Below the pieces are notes generated by a model. The model was not told the DNA's origin. It worked only from the letters and a program-made list of their open reading frames with translations, and made no database searches. Shown one piece after another: positions 33,620-44,043 of a stretch of DNA of 64,000 nucleotides; positions within the stretch are counted from its first letter, which is position 1; every line of letters begins with the position of its first letter. This DNA comes from Polynucleobacter sp. JS-JIR-5-A7 (lineage in GTDB: Bacteria > Pseudomonadota > Gammaproteobacteria > Burkholderiales > Burkholderiaceae): positions 1,730,048 through 1,794,047 of the forward strand of contig NZ_CP061308.1 in NCBI RefSeq assembly GCF_018687935.1, given 5' to 3'. Position numbers and translations under genes: made by a program.

Positions 33620-36445
33620 CTAATGCGCCTCTTCCCAATTATCGCCAATCCCAATACTAACGACCAATGGCACCTTCAATTGAGCCACATTGCACATCAA
33701 ATCCGGTAACTTTTCCTGCAACAGATCGATTTCATTCAAGGGAACGTCAAATACCAACTCATCATGCACCTGTAATAGCAGCTTCGTCTTAAGTTGTTGC
33801 TTTTCAAGCCAGTCTTCCACGGCAATCATGGCAAGCTTAATCAGGTCGGCAGCCGTTCCTTGCATCGGTGCATTAATCGCAGCACGCTCAGCACCCTGAC
33901 GACGCGGACCATTGGAGCCTTTAATTTCCGGCAACCAGAGGCGTCTACCAAAAACAGTTTCTACATAACCATTTTCTCGAGCCTCTAGGCGAGTACGCTC
34001 CATATATTGCGCCACCCCAGGATAACGATCAAAGTACTTTGCAATATAGTTTTGCGCTGCTGAACGCTCAATCCCCAGATTGCCTGCTAAACCAAAAGCG
34101 CTCATGCCATAGATCAGGCCAAAGTTAATGACCTTGGCATAACGACGTTGCTCTGAATTGACATCATCTTGCGGGATACCAAAAATTTCTGCGGCAGTGG
34201 CTTGGTGTACATCTTTGCCATCACGAAAGGCTGCCAAGAGATTTTCGTCTTCCGCAATATGTGCCATGATGCGCAGCTCAATTTGAGAATAGTCGGCTGA
34301 TAACAATTTGCAGCCCTCAGCCGCTATAAAGGCTTCGCGTATGCGACGACCCTCTTCTGTGCGCACCGGAATGTTTTGCAAGTTTGGATCACTCGATGCC
34401 AAACGCCCGGTGACTGCGGTTGCTTGCGAAAAGTTGGTGTGGACGCGCCCTGTTTTAGGGTCAGCCATGCGCGGTAGCTTTTCAATATAGGTCGACATTA
34501 GCTTGGCTAAGCTACGATAGTCCAAGATACGCGCCGGTAATGGATAGTCCTCCGCCAATTTCTGCAAAACTTCCTCGTCGGTTGACGGTGCGCCTGATGG
34601 CGTCTTCTTAATCACTGGCAGTTCCAGTTGTACAAAGAGGATTTCAGCAATTTGCTTGGGTGATTGAATATTGAATGGCTGCCCCGCCAGTTGATGAATC
34701 TCACCCTCCAGTTCCAAAAGGCGCTTGCCAACTTGCTGACCCTGTTTACCCAATAAAGCAGAATCGATTCGTATGCCATTACGCTCCATGATTCCCAGAA
34801 CCCGCATGGCAGGCATCTCGATCTTTTCATACACATAGAGCAGGCCTGGGCTTTCCTGAATCTGTGGCCAAAGCTCGTGGTGCAGGCGCAAGGTAATGTC
34901 CGCATCCTCTGCCGCATAGTCAGTAGCAATCTTCAAATCGACCTGGTCAAAGCCAATTTGATGAACCCCTTTGCCACACACCTCTTCATAGCGGATCGTT
35001 TTCATCCCTAAGTGGCGTTCAGCCAAGCTATCCATATTGTGCGGAAGGTGTGACTCCAGCACATACGACTCGAGCAGAGTATCAAATGCAATGCCGCCTA
35101 AAGTAATCCCATAGTTTGCAAAAATATGCGCGTCATACTTTAAGTTTTGCCCCACCTTGAAATGACTTGCACTCTCTAGCCAAGGTTTTAATTTAGCAAG
35201 CACAGCATCTCGATTAAGTTGTACTTCACCATTACGATGCGCAACTGGAATGTAACAAGCTTCACCTGGCTTTACTGATAAAGAAATCCCAACCAACTCT
35301 GCAGCCAATGCATCTAGGCTGGTTGTTTCTGTATCAACCGCAGTCAGTTGCGCGCTTGCAATTTTTTTTAACCACTTCTCTAAAGCAAGGTCATCAGTGA
35401 CACACTCGTAGTGACGCTCAATTGCATCCTGAAGATCTGTCGTGTCTTGCGAGAGTGCTTTAGTGGGGGCAGTGGCAATAACTCGTGATTTTTTAGAGTC
35501 ATTTTCTGCGCTGGTATTGGTGATGGGCGTACCCACCAAATCAAAGGCAGCGGGCTCAGAACTATCATTTCCTGGGCTGGTGAGCTGCTTTTCAACATCT
35601 CGCAACCAAGTCTTAAAGGCATAGCGTTCGAATAGCTCTCGAAGCAAAGCAGCATCTTCTGACTTCGCATGCAAATCATCTAAGCCTGGCAAATGAGGAG
35701 ATAAATCACAATCCGTTTTGACGGTGATGAGTTGTCGTGCTTGTGGCAACCACTCTAAAGAAGCGCGAAGATTTTCACCCACTACACCTTTGACTTGATC
35801 GGCGTTGATCATCAAATTATCGAGATTGCCAAACTCTGCCAACCATTTGTTCGCAGTTTTGGGGCCTGCTTTAGGAACGCCTGGCACGTTATCCACTGCA
35901 TCGCCAATGATGGATAAGTAGTCGACGATGAGTTCAGGAGGTACACCAAACTTTTCCTTTACCCCTTCGATGTCCAGCTTTTCATTGGTCATCGTGTTAA
36001 TAAGTGTGACAGAGGGATTGACTAACTGGGCTAGATCTTTATCACCAGTAGAGATAATCGTTTCCCAACCTGCTTGGGTTGCTTGGCAAGCTAAAGTACC
36101 GATCACATCATCCGCCTCAACGCCTGACACCATCAATACCGGCCAACCTAAAGCTTTGACCATTGCATGAATCGGTTCAATTTGCTTCACCAAATCCTCG
36201 GGCATGGGAGAGCGATGGGCTTTGTACTCGGCATACATTTCATCTCGGAACGTCTTGCCCTTGGCGTCAAAGACGCAAGCGATATGGTCAGCCTTGAGCT
36301 CAGATCTAGCCCGGCGCATCATATTGACCATGCCATAGATGGCGCCAGTAGGCTCCCCAGCCCCGTTTCTGAGGTCTGGCATGGCATGAAAGGCGCGATA
36401 CAGGTAGCTAGAACCGTCTACCAACAAGAGTCTATGTTTAGTCAT
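33620..36445 (-). CDS. polA: DNA polymerase I
   Basis: A 941-residue PolA for Okazaki-fragment maturation and repair. The 5' nuclease domain (1-300) has VFDAKGKTFRDEMY and GDAVDNVPGVP. The 3'-5' exonuclease domain retains the acidic pair in AVDTETTSL, so proofreading is probably active. The polymerase domain has motif A (DYSQIELRIMAH), the O-helix region (RRYAKVINFGLIYGMS) and motif C (VHDELVFDVP). ATG at 36445 is better than the TTG five codons upstream. It is divergent from a small secreted protein gene. Confidence 0.97.
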   Translation of the reverse strand: MTKHRLLLVDGSSYLYRAFHAMPDLRNGAGEPTGAIYGMVNMMRRARSELKADHIACVFDAKGKTFRDEMYAEYKAHRSPMPEDLVKQIEPIHAMVKALGWPVLMVSGVEADDVIGTLACQATQAGWETIISTGDKDLAQLVNPSVTLINTMTNEKLDIEGVKEKFGVPPELIVDYLSIIGDAVDNVPGVPKAGPKTANKWLAEFGNLDNLMINADQVKGVVGENLRASLEWLPQARQLITVKTDCDLSPHLPGLDDLHAKSEDAALLRELFERYAFKTWLRDVEKQLTSPGNDSSEPAAFDLVGTPITNTSAENDSKKSRVIATAPTKALSQDTTDLQDAIERHYECVTDDLALEKWLKKIASAQLTAVDTETTSLDALAAELVGISLSVKPGEACYIPVAHRNGEVQLNRDAVLAKLKPWLESASHFKVGQNLKYDAHIFANYGITLGGIAFDTLLESYVLESHLPHNMDSLAERHLGMKTIRYEEVCGKGVHQIGFDQVDLKIATDYAAEDADITLRLHHELWPQIQESPGLLYVYEKIEMPAMRVLGIMERNGIRIDSALLGKQGQQVGKRLLELEGEIHQLAGQPFNIQSPKQIAEILFVQLELPVIKKTPSGAPSTDEEVLQKLAEDYPLPARILDYRSLAKLMSTYIEKLPRMADPKTGRVHTNFSQATAVTGRLASSDPNLQNIPVRTEEGRRIREAFIAAEGCKLLSADYSQIELRIMAHIAEDENLLAAFRDGKDVHQATAAEIFGIPQDDVNSEQRRYAKVINFGLIYGMSAFGLAGNLGIERSAAQNYIAKYFDRYPGVAQYMERTRLEARENGYVETVFGRRLWLPEIKGSNGPRRQGAERAAINAPMQGTAADLIKLAMIAVEDWLEKQQLKTKLLLQVHDELVFDVPLNEIDLLQEKLPDLMCNVAQLKVPLVVSIGIGDNWEEAH

Positions 36446-36527
36446 ACCGCAATCGTACAATCTAGTTATGAATTGCCTACAGGTCTGGTTAAAGAACCAC
36501 CCGAGAGTAGGCCAAAAAAGGTGAAAA

Positions 36528-36941
36528 ATGATGCATGCTCTAACAAACTTAATTAGCCATAACTACAGTCAAAGCCCTGCTTTAATCAGCTTTTTGCTAG
36601 CTTTTAGCCTATTTGGAGCAGGATCGGCATTGGCTCAGAATACCAGCCAAGCCCTCAGCCAATCTGAGCTCAACCGAATCAACAACCAGCCGCTTGCTCC
36701 TGCGGTGAGTCCAGGGGGAGTCTTGGGTAGCCCAGAAAGTCGCAAACCCAGTTTTCAGCACAAAGAGTCTACTGGTACTGAAATCATTGAGTACAAAGAC
36801 GCTAACAGCCCAACTCAAGTGCAAGTGAAAACCAAATACACCACTTATGAGATGTCACCACCCGACTCTGTTATGCCTGGACCCCCATCTGGTGAAGGCG
36901 GCCTCTTAAGCGTACCTAGCATTAGCATTCCCATTAAGTAA
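36528..36941 (+). CDS. Small exported protein, possibly DUF2782-like
   Basis: A 137-residue protein with a signal peptide (cleavage after ALA at about 36) and a Pro/Ser-rich mature part. One short strand region (TGTEIIEYKD, then VQVKTKYTTYEMSPPD) recalls DUF2782, a family found between polA and thrB in related bacteria. GGTG precedes the start; two adjacent ATGs are possible. It is followed by thrB at 26 bp and probably shares its transcript. Function unknown. Confidence 0.65.
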   Translation: MMHALTNLISHNYSQSPALISFLLAFSLFGAGSALAQNTSQALSQSELNRINNQPLAPAVSPGGVLGSPESRKPSFQHKESTGTEIIEYKDANSPTQVQVKTKYTTYEMSPPDSVMPGPPSGEGGLLSVPSISIPIK

Positions 36942-36967
36942 AGAATTGAAAGCATAGTTACTGCTTT

Positions 36968-37945
36968 ATGGCTGTATTCACACCTATTGAATTGAGTGAG
37001 ATCTCCCCTTGGATTTCTCAACATTTCAATATTGGTGAAGCCGCCGATATTCGCGGCATTCATGGTGGGATTGAAAATTCCAATTTCTTTTTAGATACGA
37101 TCCAAAATGGTAAGACGCAAGAATACGTTCTCACTATTTTTGAAAGATTGTCCGCCGAGCAACTCCCCTACTACTTAGAGTTAATGCGCCACTTGGCAAA
37201 CAAGGGCATCCCAGTACCCAAGCCAATTGAAAATCATCAGGGAGAAATTCTTTTCTCTCTAAAAGGTAAGCCTGCAGCCATCGTCAGTAAATTACCGGGC
37301 ATATCTAGACTACAACCCGCAGCAAAACACTGCGCCCTGGTTGGCGAGATGTTAGCCAAGATGCATTTAGCTGGCAAAGATTTTCCTCAGTCACAAGAAA
37401 ATCTGCGGAGCCTTGGCTGGTGGCAACAAACCATTCCTTTAGTGTTGCCGCATGTCAATTCATCCCAAAAAGATTTGCTGACAAATGAACTTGCTACGCA
37501 AGAAGCATTTTTTGCTTCCAGCAACTACGATGCACTTCCACAAGGTGCCAGCCATTGCGATCTCTTTAGAGATAACGTGCTCTTCGATCCCAATAGCAGC
37601 AACGATCCTCACGAGGATCAACTCGGTGGTTTCTTTGATTTTTATTTCGCAGGTACCGATAAGTGGTTGTTTGATCTTGCTGTGACCGTAAATGATTGGT
37701 GTCTAGCTGACAATAAACAAGATCTTGACCTGGCGCGCTGTGATGCCCTGCTGCAAGCCTATCAAGCTATACGCCCCCTCACCAAAGAAGAGCATGCTAG
37801 CTGGCCCCTCATGATGCGCGCTGCGGCACTGCGTTTCTGGGTCTCTCGCCTCTGGGATTTTTATTTACCGCGCAATGCGCAGATGCTCACCCCTCACGAC
37901 CCAAGTCACTTTGAACACATTCTTCTCAGCCGTCGCTCCTTATGA
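36968..37945 (+). CDS. thrB: Homoserine kinase (ThrB2/APH type)
   Basis: A 325-residue kinase of the aminoglycoside-phosphotransferase fold. It phosphorylates homoserine for threonine synthesis. It has the N-terminal GIENSNFFLDT, the catalytic loop SHCDLFRDNVLF (H-x-D...N) and FDFYFAGTDKWLFDLA. The proteobacterial homoserine kinase II is this fold, unlike the GHMP-type ThrB of E. coli. It overlaps the next gene by ATGA. Confidence 0.93.
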   Translation: MAVFTPIELSEISPWISQHFNIGEAADIRGIHGGIENSNFFLDTIQNGKTQEYVLTIFERLSAEQLPYYLELMRHLANKGIPVPKPIENHQGEILFSLKGKPAAIVSKLPGISRLQPAAKHCALVGEMLAKMHLAGKDFPQSQENLRSLGWWQQTIPLVLPHVNSSQKDLLTNELATQEAFFASSNYDALPQGASHCDLFRDNVLFDPNSSNDPHEDQLGGFFDFYFAGTDKWLFDLAVTVNDWCLADNKQDLDLARCDALLQAYQAIRPLTKEEHASWPLMMRAAALRFWVSRLWDFYLPRNAQMLTPHDPSHFEHILLSRRSL

Positions 37946-38715
37946 AACTAAACACTGTCGCCCCAAAAGAGGGTTATACCTGGATCAGACAAGGGATTTG
38001 GCTTTTTAAGCAAAATCCTTTGGGCTTTTTGATGCTGGTCTTTATGTATGTCTTCGCCGCACAACTCGCCGTCATCATCCCGGTGATTGGGGTGTTTGCA
38101 GTATTGCTGTTAACGCCTACTTTGTCAGTTGGTTTTATGACAGCCTGTCGCCAAGCAATTCAAAAGGAGCGTATTCGTCCTACTGTGTATTTGGTAGCAC
38201 TTCAATCGGGCGAACTGATTCGTAAACGGATACTGCAGTTGGGATTAATTTATGCGGCTCTGATCTTATTACTCAGCTTTGTCTTAAGTCTCTTAGTCGA
38301 TTTTGAAATGCTCATACCTCTCTTGACGAGTGACACCATCATTACACCTGAAGCACTTCGTCAAATCTATTTAGTACTTTTGTTTGGCGCTATCTTGTAT
38401 ATCCCTGTAGCCATGTTGATGTGGTTTTCCCCTGTCTTAGTAGCTTGGGCAGATATGTCGGTTTCTCAAGCGCTTTTTTCTAGTTGGCTTGCCTGTTGGA
38501 CAAATAAAGCAGCTTTCTTTTTCTACCTCTCCATTTGGAGTGTCGTGTTGATTGCCATTCCTTTGACGATTGGCATGCTGTTTGATGCCTTAGATTTTGG
38601 TCAAGCAGCATCCTTCCTTGTCGCCCCCATTTCTATGGCGGGCCTAACACTCATGCACTGCTCTTTCTATGCCACCTGGAAAGCGTGCTTCACTGAAGAT
38701 GAAGTCATTCTGTAG
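37942..38715 (+). CDS. BPSS1780 family membrane protein
   Basis: A 257-residue integral membrane protein with six hydrophobic segments, opening with KEGYTWIRQGIWLFKQNPLGFLML-type sequence (YTWIRQG and FKQNPLGF are the recognisable parts). This is a betaproteobacterial family of unknown function. It overlaps thrB by four bases, so the two are translationally coupled. It converges with uvrD. Confidence 0.85.
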   Translation: MKLNTVAPKEGYTWIRQGIWLFKQNPLGFLMLVFMYVFAAQLAVIIPVIGVFAVLLLTPTLSVGFMTACRQAIQKERIRPTVYLVALQSGELIRKRILQLGLIYAALILLLSFVLSLLVDFEMLIPLLTSDTIITPEALRQIYLVLLFGAILYIPVAMLMWFSPVLVAWADMSVSQALFSSWLACWTNKAAFFFYLSIWSVVLIAIPLTIGMLFDALDFGQAASFLVAPISMAGLTLMHCSFYATWKACFTEDEVIL

Positions 38716-38749
38716 GTTTTATAAACTTCGTTTTACAGACTGAGATTCA

Positions 38750-41113
38750 TCAATCAATCGCAGCAAGCTTGGCAATACTGAGTTGTAACCACTTCACACC
38801 GTGACGCTTAAAGCTCACTTGCGCACGAGCATCTGCATCAACGCCCTCTAAACCAGTCACGCGACCTTCACCAAATTTAGTGTGAAATACATTCTGTCCA
38901 ATCTTAAATGGATAATCTCCACGCGGCGGTGATGCTAAGCGCTTCACTTCCATTGAAGCTGAGCCTACCCGCTTCACAGGTCGCCGTTGATCGCTACCGG
39001 AATCAAAGAAATCATTAGACTCATATTCACGTTGACGGGTATAGCCGTCTTGCCAAGTCGAGCCTGATCTGGAGCTACCGCCCCAGCGCGCATCTTTCGC
39101 TTTAGGCGTTAACCATTTCAGTGAGTCAGAGGGTAGCTCCTCTAAAAAACGGGAGGGCATGTTGTAACGTACCTGACCATGCAACATTCGCGATTGGGTG
39201 TGCGACAAATATAAGCGCTCTTTAGCACGAGTAATTGCCACATACATCAAACGACGCTCTTCTTCGAGACCATTGTGCTCGTTAATGCTGTTCTCATGAG
39301 GGAACAAGCCTTCCTCAAGACCGGTAATAAAGACCGAGGTGAACTCTAAGCCTTTGGCAGAGTGCACTGTCATCAATTGCACGGCATCTTGACCTGCTTG
39401 GGCTTGGTTATCACCCGCCTCTAATGAAGCATGAGATAAAAACGCAGCCAAAGGAGAAATATCTACAACACCAGGCGCATTTTCACCGGGTAGCATCGCA
39501 GCGGCAGCATCTTGACCATAGCCTTCTTCCGCAATGAAGGCAGTAGCGGCGTTGATTAATTCTTGTAAGTTTTCAACACGATCTTGTCCTTCGCGTTCAG
39601 ATAAATAATGTTGAATCAAGCCACTGTGCTGGATCACAAACTCCACCGTTTCAGGCAGGGTGTTATGACGGGTTGCTTCGCGCATATGATCGACTAAGCG
39701 AATGAAACCACCCAAGGAAGCACCGGCCTTACCTTCAAGAGACGAAGCGGCCAAATACAAAGAACATTGCTGCGCTCTTGCCGCATCTTGTAAGGCTTCA
39801 ATCGATCTTGCACCAATTCCCCTGGTTGGGAAATTCACCACCCGAGAAAATGAGGTGTCATCGTTCGGATTCTCAAGCAAGCGGAGATAAGCAAGTGCAT
39901 GTTTAATTTCAGCGCGCTCGAAGAAGCGTAGACCGCCATAGACACGATAGGGAATCGCTGCTGAGAACAAAGCGTGCTCAATAATGCGTGACTGTGCATT
40001 ACTTCGATACAACAATGCTACCTCTGTACGCTTGATCCCGCTATTGATCAGCGCTTTGATTTCATCTACCAACCATGCGGCTTCGGCATGATCACTGGGG
40101 GCTTCATAAATACGGACTGGCTCGCCATGCCCAGCATCAGTCCGTAGGTTTTTGCCAAGACGCTCAGAGTTATTTGCAATCAGGTGATTAGCAGTATCGA
40201 GAATGTGGCCGTGTGAGCGATAGTTTTGCTCGAGCTTGACCAATAAGGGATGAAACTGCTTTTCATAGAGACGCATGTTCTCGACATCGGCACCACGGAA
40301 GGCATAAATACTTTGATCGTCATCGCCGACTGCAAATACAGAACTGCTACCCATGCCGCTGACATTGACTTTACTGGCGTCATGTCCAGAAAGCAGCTTG
40401 AGCCAAGCGTATTGCAAGGCGTTGGTATCTTGAAACTCATCAATCAAGATGTGACGAAAACGTTCTTGATAATGCGTACGAATAGGTTCGCTATGCTTTA
40501 GTAATTCATAGCTACGTAAGAGTAGTTCCGCAAAATCAACCACACCCTCACGCTGACACTGCTCATCATAAGCGGCATAGAGCTGCGCCATCTTCGCCTG
40601 AAAGTCATCGCCTACCGATAAATCCTTGGCGCGTTGACCGCGCTCTTTGGCATGCGCAATGAAATACTGCAATTGCTTGGGTGGATACTTTTCATCATCT
40701 ACCTTTAAGCCCTTCAAAAGACGCTTAATCGCTGAAAGTTGATCTTGGGTATCCAATATCTGGAAGGTGGACGGCAAGCCCGCTTCTTTATGGTGAGCTC
40801 GTAATAAACGGTTACAAAGACCATGGAAGGTGCCAATCCACATTCCCCGAGTATTGATGGGCAACATGGCGCTCAAACGCACCATCATCTCTTTAGCTGC
40901 TTTATTCGTAAAGGTAACTGCCAGCACACCAATGGGAGAAACCTGACCGGTCTGGATCAACCAAGCTATACGGGTTGTCAGTACACGCGTCTTACCGCTA
41001 CCAGCGCCAGCCAAAATTAAGGCTGATTGGGCTTGGCCATCTGGGCTAACAGGCGGGAGGGTCACTGCCTCGCGCTGTTCTGGATTGAGGTTCGCGAGCA
41101 AGTCTGAGTACAT
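38750..41113 (-). CDS. uvrD: ATP-dependent DNA helicase UvrD/PcrA
   Basis: A 787-residue superfamily 1A helicase used in nucleotide-excision and mismatch repair. It has the Q-motif region LNPEQREAV, Walker A LAGAGSGKTRVLTTR, Walker B DEFQDTN, motif III GDDDQSIYAFRGA, motif IV LEQNYRS, motif V TVHSAKGLEF and motif VI YVAITRAKERL. A C-terminal tudor-like part (HTKFGEGRVTGLEG) is the RNA-polymerase-binding end. It is divergent from valS. Confidence 0.97.
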   Translation of the reverse strand: MYSDLLANLNPEQREAVTLPPVSPDGQAQSALILAGAGSGKTRVLTTRIAWLIQTGQVSPIGVLAVTFTNKAAKEMMVRLSAMLPINTRGMWIGTFHGLCNRLLRAHHKEAGLPSTFQILDTQDQLSAIKRLLKGLKVDDEKYPPKQLQYFIAHAKERGQRAKDLSVGDDFQAKMAQLYAAYDEQCQREGVVDFAELLLRSYELLKHSEPIRTHYQERFRHILIDEFQDTNALQYAWLKLLSGHDASKVNVSGMGSSSVFAVGDDDQSIYAFRGADVENMRLYEKQFHPLLVKLEQNYRSHGHILDTANHLIANNSERLGKNLRTDAGHGEPVRIYEAPSDHAEAAWLVDEIKALINSGIKRTEVALLYRSNAQSRIIEHALFSAAIPYRVYGGLRFFERAEIKHALAYLRLLENPNDDTSFSRVVNFPTRGIGARSIEALQDAARAQQCSLYLAASSLEGKAGASLGGFIRLVDHMREATRHNTLPETVEFVIQHSGLIQHYLSEREGQDRVENLQELINAATAFIAEEGYGQDAAAAMLPGENAPGVVDISPLAAFLSHASLEAGDNQAQAGQDAVQLMTVHSAKGLEFTSVFITGLEEGLFPHENSINEHNGLEEERRLMYVAITRAKERLYLSHTQSRMLHGQVRYNMPSRFLEELPSDSLKWLTPKAKDARWGGSSRSGSTWQDGYTRQREYESNDFFDSGSDQRRPVKRVGSASMEVKRLASPPRGDYPFKIGQNVFHTKFGEGRVTGLEGVDADARAQVSFKRHGVKWLQLSIAKLAAID

Positions 41114-41137
41114 CAGCCCAATTATAATTTGCCTCTT

Positions 41138-44029
41138 ATGCCAAACGCCTCAAATACCCCTAATTCACCAGTAGCCGGTTCAGTTGACGAACTGGCCAAA
41201 TCCTATGAACCCGCCCCAATCGAAGCTTACTGGGGACCAGAGTGGGAACGCCGAGGCATTGCTGATGCCAGCATGGATGAGGGCAAAGACAATTTTTCGA
41301 TTCAGCTGCCACCACCCAATGTGACCGGCACCCTGCATATGGGTCATGCCTTTAACCAAACCATCATGGATGGCTTGGTGCGTCATGCCCGCATGTCTGG
41401 CAACAATACCTTGTGGGTTCCAGGAACCGACCATGCTGGTATTGCCACTCAAATTGTTGTTGAACGGCAACTCGATGCGCAAAAAGTGTCACGCCACGAC
41501 TTAGGTCGCGAGAAGTTTTTAGAAAAGGTATGGGAGTGGAAAGAAACTTCTGGTAACACCATCACTCGTCAAATTCGTCGCCTCGGTGCTTCGATTGATT
41601 GGGGAAAAGAATATTTCACGATGGACAGCAAAATGTCCAAAGCAGTGGTTGAAGTGTTTGTGCGCCTCCATGAACAAGGTTTAATTTATCGCGGCAAGCG
41701 TTTGGTGAACTGGGATCCTGTATTGGGAACGGCAGTCTCCGATTTAGAGGTGGTGAGTGAAGAAGAAGATGGCTCCATGTGGCACATCCACTATCCCTTG
41801 GCTGATGGCTCAGGCCGCTTGACCGTTGCTACTACCCGCCCAGAAACCTTACTAGGTGACGTAGCAGTCATGATCAACCCAGAAGATGAACGCTACAAAC
41901 ACCTCATTGGCAAATCAGTGAATTTGCCTTTATGTGATCGTCAAATTCCGATTATTGCCGATGACTATGTAGATTTGAACTTTGGTACTGGTGTAGTGAA
42001 GGTTACTCCAGCGCATGACTTTAATGACTACGCAGTTGGACAACGTCACCAATTACCGCTCATCAACATCTTCACCTTGGATGCCAAGATTAATGAGAAT
42101 GCTCCTGCCGCCTATCAAGGCATGGAGCGCTTTGCTGCTCGTAAACAAATCGTGGCCGATTTAGATGCTGCTGGTTTATTAGAAAAAGTTCAGCCACATA
42201 AACTGATGGTGCCCCGTGGTGATCGCACCCAAACCATTATTGAGCCCATGCTCACTGACCAGTGGTTTGTGGCGATGTCTAAACCCAGTCCAGATAACCA
42301 ATATCAACCTGGCTCATCGATTGCCGGTGCTGCATTGGATGCGGTAACCAAAGGTGATATCAAACTGGTTCCAGAAAACTGGATTAATACTTACACCCAG
42401 TGGTTAGCCAATATTCAAGACTGGTGTATCTCTCGCCAACTCTGGTGGGGCCATCAAATCCCGGCTTGGTATGGTGATGATGGACAGATTTTTGTGGCAC
42501 GCTCAGAAGATGAGGTCAAAGCGAAGGCTGCTGCTGCAGGCTACACAGGCAAACTCAATCGCGATGCAGATGTGTTGGATACCTGGTTTAGCTCCGCCCT
42601 TGTGCCCTTTAGTTCACTAGGCTGGCCAGAAGAAACAGCTGCTCTCAATCACTTCTTGCCATCATCCGTATTAGTAACTGGCTTTGACATCATCTTCTTT
42701 TGGGTGGCGCGCATGGTCATGATGACTTGCCACTTCACCGGCAAGGTGCCTTTCCATACCGTCTATGTTCATGGCTTAGTGCGTGATGCAGAAGGCCAAA
42801 AGATGAGTAAGTCCAAAGGCAACACTTTGGATCCAATTGATTTGATCGATGGCATCCAGATTGAAGACCTAATAGGTAAGCGCACTACAGGCCTCATGAA
42901 TCCCAAGCAAGCAGAAAGCATTAGCAAGAAAACCAAGAAAGAGTTTCCGGAAGGTATTCCAGCATTTGGTACTGATGCTTTACGTTTTACTTTTGCATCC
43001 CTTGCCTCGCTCGGTCGCAACATTAACTTTGACCAGAAGCGCTGCGAAGGCTATCGCAACTTCTGTAACAAGCTTTGGAATGCAACGCGTTTTGTACTGA
43101 TGAACTGCCCTGGTGGTGATGAAGACAATGGCTTAGCGCCTTGTGATAACCAATGCGGCCCAGAAGGCTATTTAGATTTCTCACCAGCAGACCGCTGGAT
43201 TGTGTCCCAACTACAGAGAACGGAAGCCGAGGTAGCAAAAGGCTTCCAGAACTATCGCTTTGACAATATTGCTAGCAGCATCTATCAATTTGTCTGGGAT
43301 GAGTATTGCGATTGGTACCTAGAGCTTGCCAAGGTACAACTCCAAACCGGCACACCAGCGCAGCAACGCGCAACTCGTCGGACCTTGCTACGCGTGCTAG
43401 AAACCATCTTGCGTATGGCGCATCCACTCATTCCGTTTATCACTGAAACACTTTGGCAAACCGTTGGACCAAAGTCTGGCAAGGAATTAGCAAAACAAAG
43501 TCAGCAAACCATCGCCTTGCAACCCTACCCTGTTGCTCAGCCTGAAAAGATTGATGAGCAAAGTGAAGCGTGGGTTGCCCAAGTGAAAGCGATTGTGGAT
43601 GCCTGCAGAAATCTTCGCGGCGAAATGCAGGTACCCCCAGGGCAAAAAGTGCCGCTGTGGATTTATGGTCCAGAAGCCTTCTTACAAAAAGCGACTCCTT
43701 ACTTACTCGCATTAGCCAAGCTCGCTGAAGTCAAAATCTATAGCGATGAATCCGCCCTCGAAAAAGATGCGCCTGGCGCACCAATTGCATTAGTTGGCGA
43801 TATCAAGCTCTTACTCAAAATCGAAGTGGACGTGGCGGCTGAGCGTATTCGACTTGGTAAGGAAATTGAACGCCTTGCTAATGAAATCACTAAAGCCCGC
43901 AGCAAATTGGGAAATGAGAGCTTTGTGGCTCGCGCCCCTGCTGAGGTTGTAGCCCAAGAAAAACAGCGCCTTGCTGGATTTGAACAAAATCATGAGAAGC
44001 TTGTTGCACAATTAGAGCGTCTTCAATAA
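41138..44029 (+). CDS. valS: Valyl-tRNA synthetase
   Basis: A class Ia synthetase of about 963 residues. It has the HIGH motif as HMGH (TLHMGHAFNQ) and the KMSKS motif as KMSKSKGNTLDP. The CP1 editing domain shows TVATTRPETLLGDVAV. The C-terminal 65 residues form the valyl-specific coiled coil (ERIRLGKEIERLANEITK). ATG at 41138 is taken; an in-frame TTG lies three codons upstream. It is followed by galU at 14 bp. Confidence 0.97.
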   Translation: MPNASNTPNSPVAGSVDELAKSYEPAPIEAYWGPEWERRGIADASMDEGKDNFSIQLPPPNVTGTLHMGHAFNQTIMDGLVRHARMSGNNTLWVPGTDHAGIATQIVVERQLDAQKVSRHDLGREKFLEKVWEWKETSGNTITRQIRRLGASIDWGKEYFTMDSKMSKAVVEVFVRLHEQGLIYRGKRLVNWDPVLGTAVSDLEVVSEEEDGSMWHIHYPLADGSGRLTVATTRPETLLGDVAVMINPEDERYKHLIGKSVNLPLCDRQIPIIADDYVDLNFGTGVVKVTPAHDFNDYAVGQRHQLPLINIFTLDAKINENAPAAYQGMERFAARKQIVADLDAAGLLEKVQPHKLMVPRGDRTQTIIEPMLTDQWFVAMSKPSPDNQYQPGSSIAGAALDAVTKGDIKLVPENWINTYTQWLANIQDWCISRQLWWGHQIPAWYGDDGQIFVARSEDEVKAKAAAAGYTGKLNRDADVLDTWFSSALVPFSSLGWPEETAALNHFLPSSVLVTGFDIIFFWVARMVMMTCHFTGKVPFHTVYVHGLVRDAEGQKMSKSKGNTLDPIDLIDGIQIEDLIGKRTTGLMNPKQAESISKKTKKEFPEGIPAFGTDALRFTFASLASLGRNINFDQKRCEGYRNFCNKLWNATRFVLMNCPGGDEDNGLAPCDNQCGPEGYLDFSPADRWIVSQLQRTEAEVAKGFQNYRFDNIASSIYQFVWDEYCDWYLELAKVQLQTGTPAQQRATRRTLLRVLETILRMAHPLIPFITETLWQTVGPKSGKELAKQSQQTIALQPYPVAQPEKIDEQSEAWVAQVKAIVDACRNLRGEMQVPPGQKVPLWIYGPEAFLQKATPYLLALAKLAEVKIYSDESALEKDAPGAPIALVGDIKLLLKIEVDVAAERIRLGKEIERLANEITKARSKLGNESFVARAPAEVVAQEKQRLAGFEQNHEKLVAQLERLQ

Positions 44030-44043
44030 AGATCGGATATCCC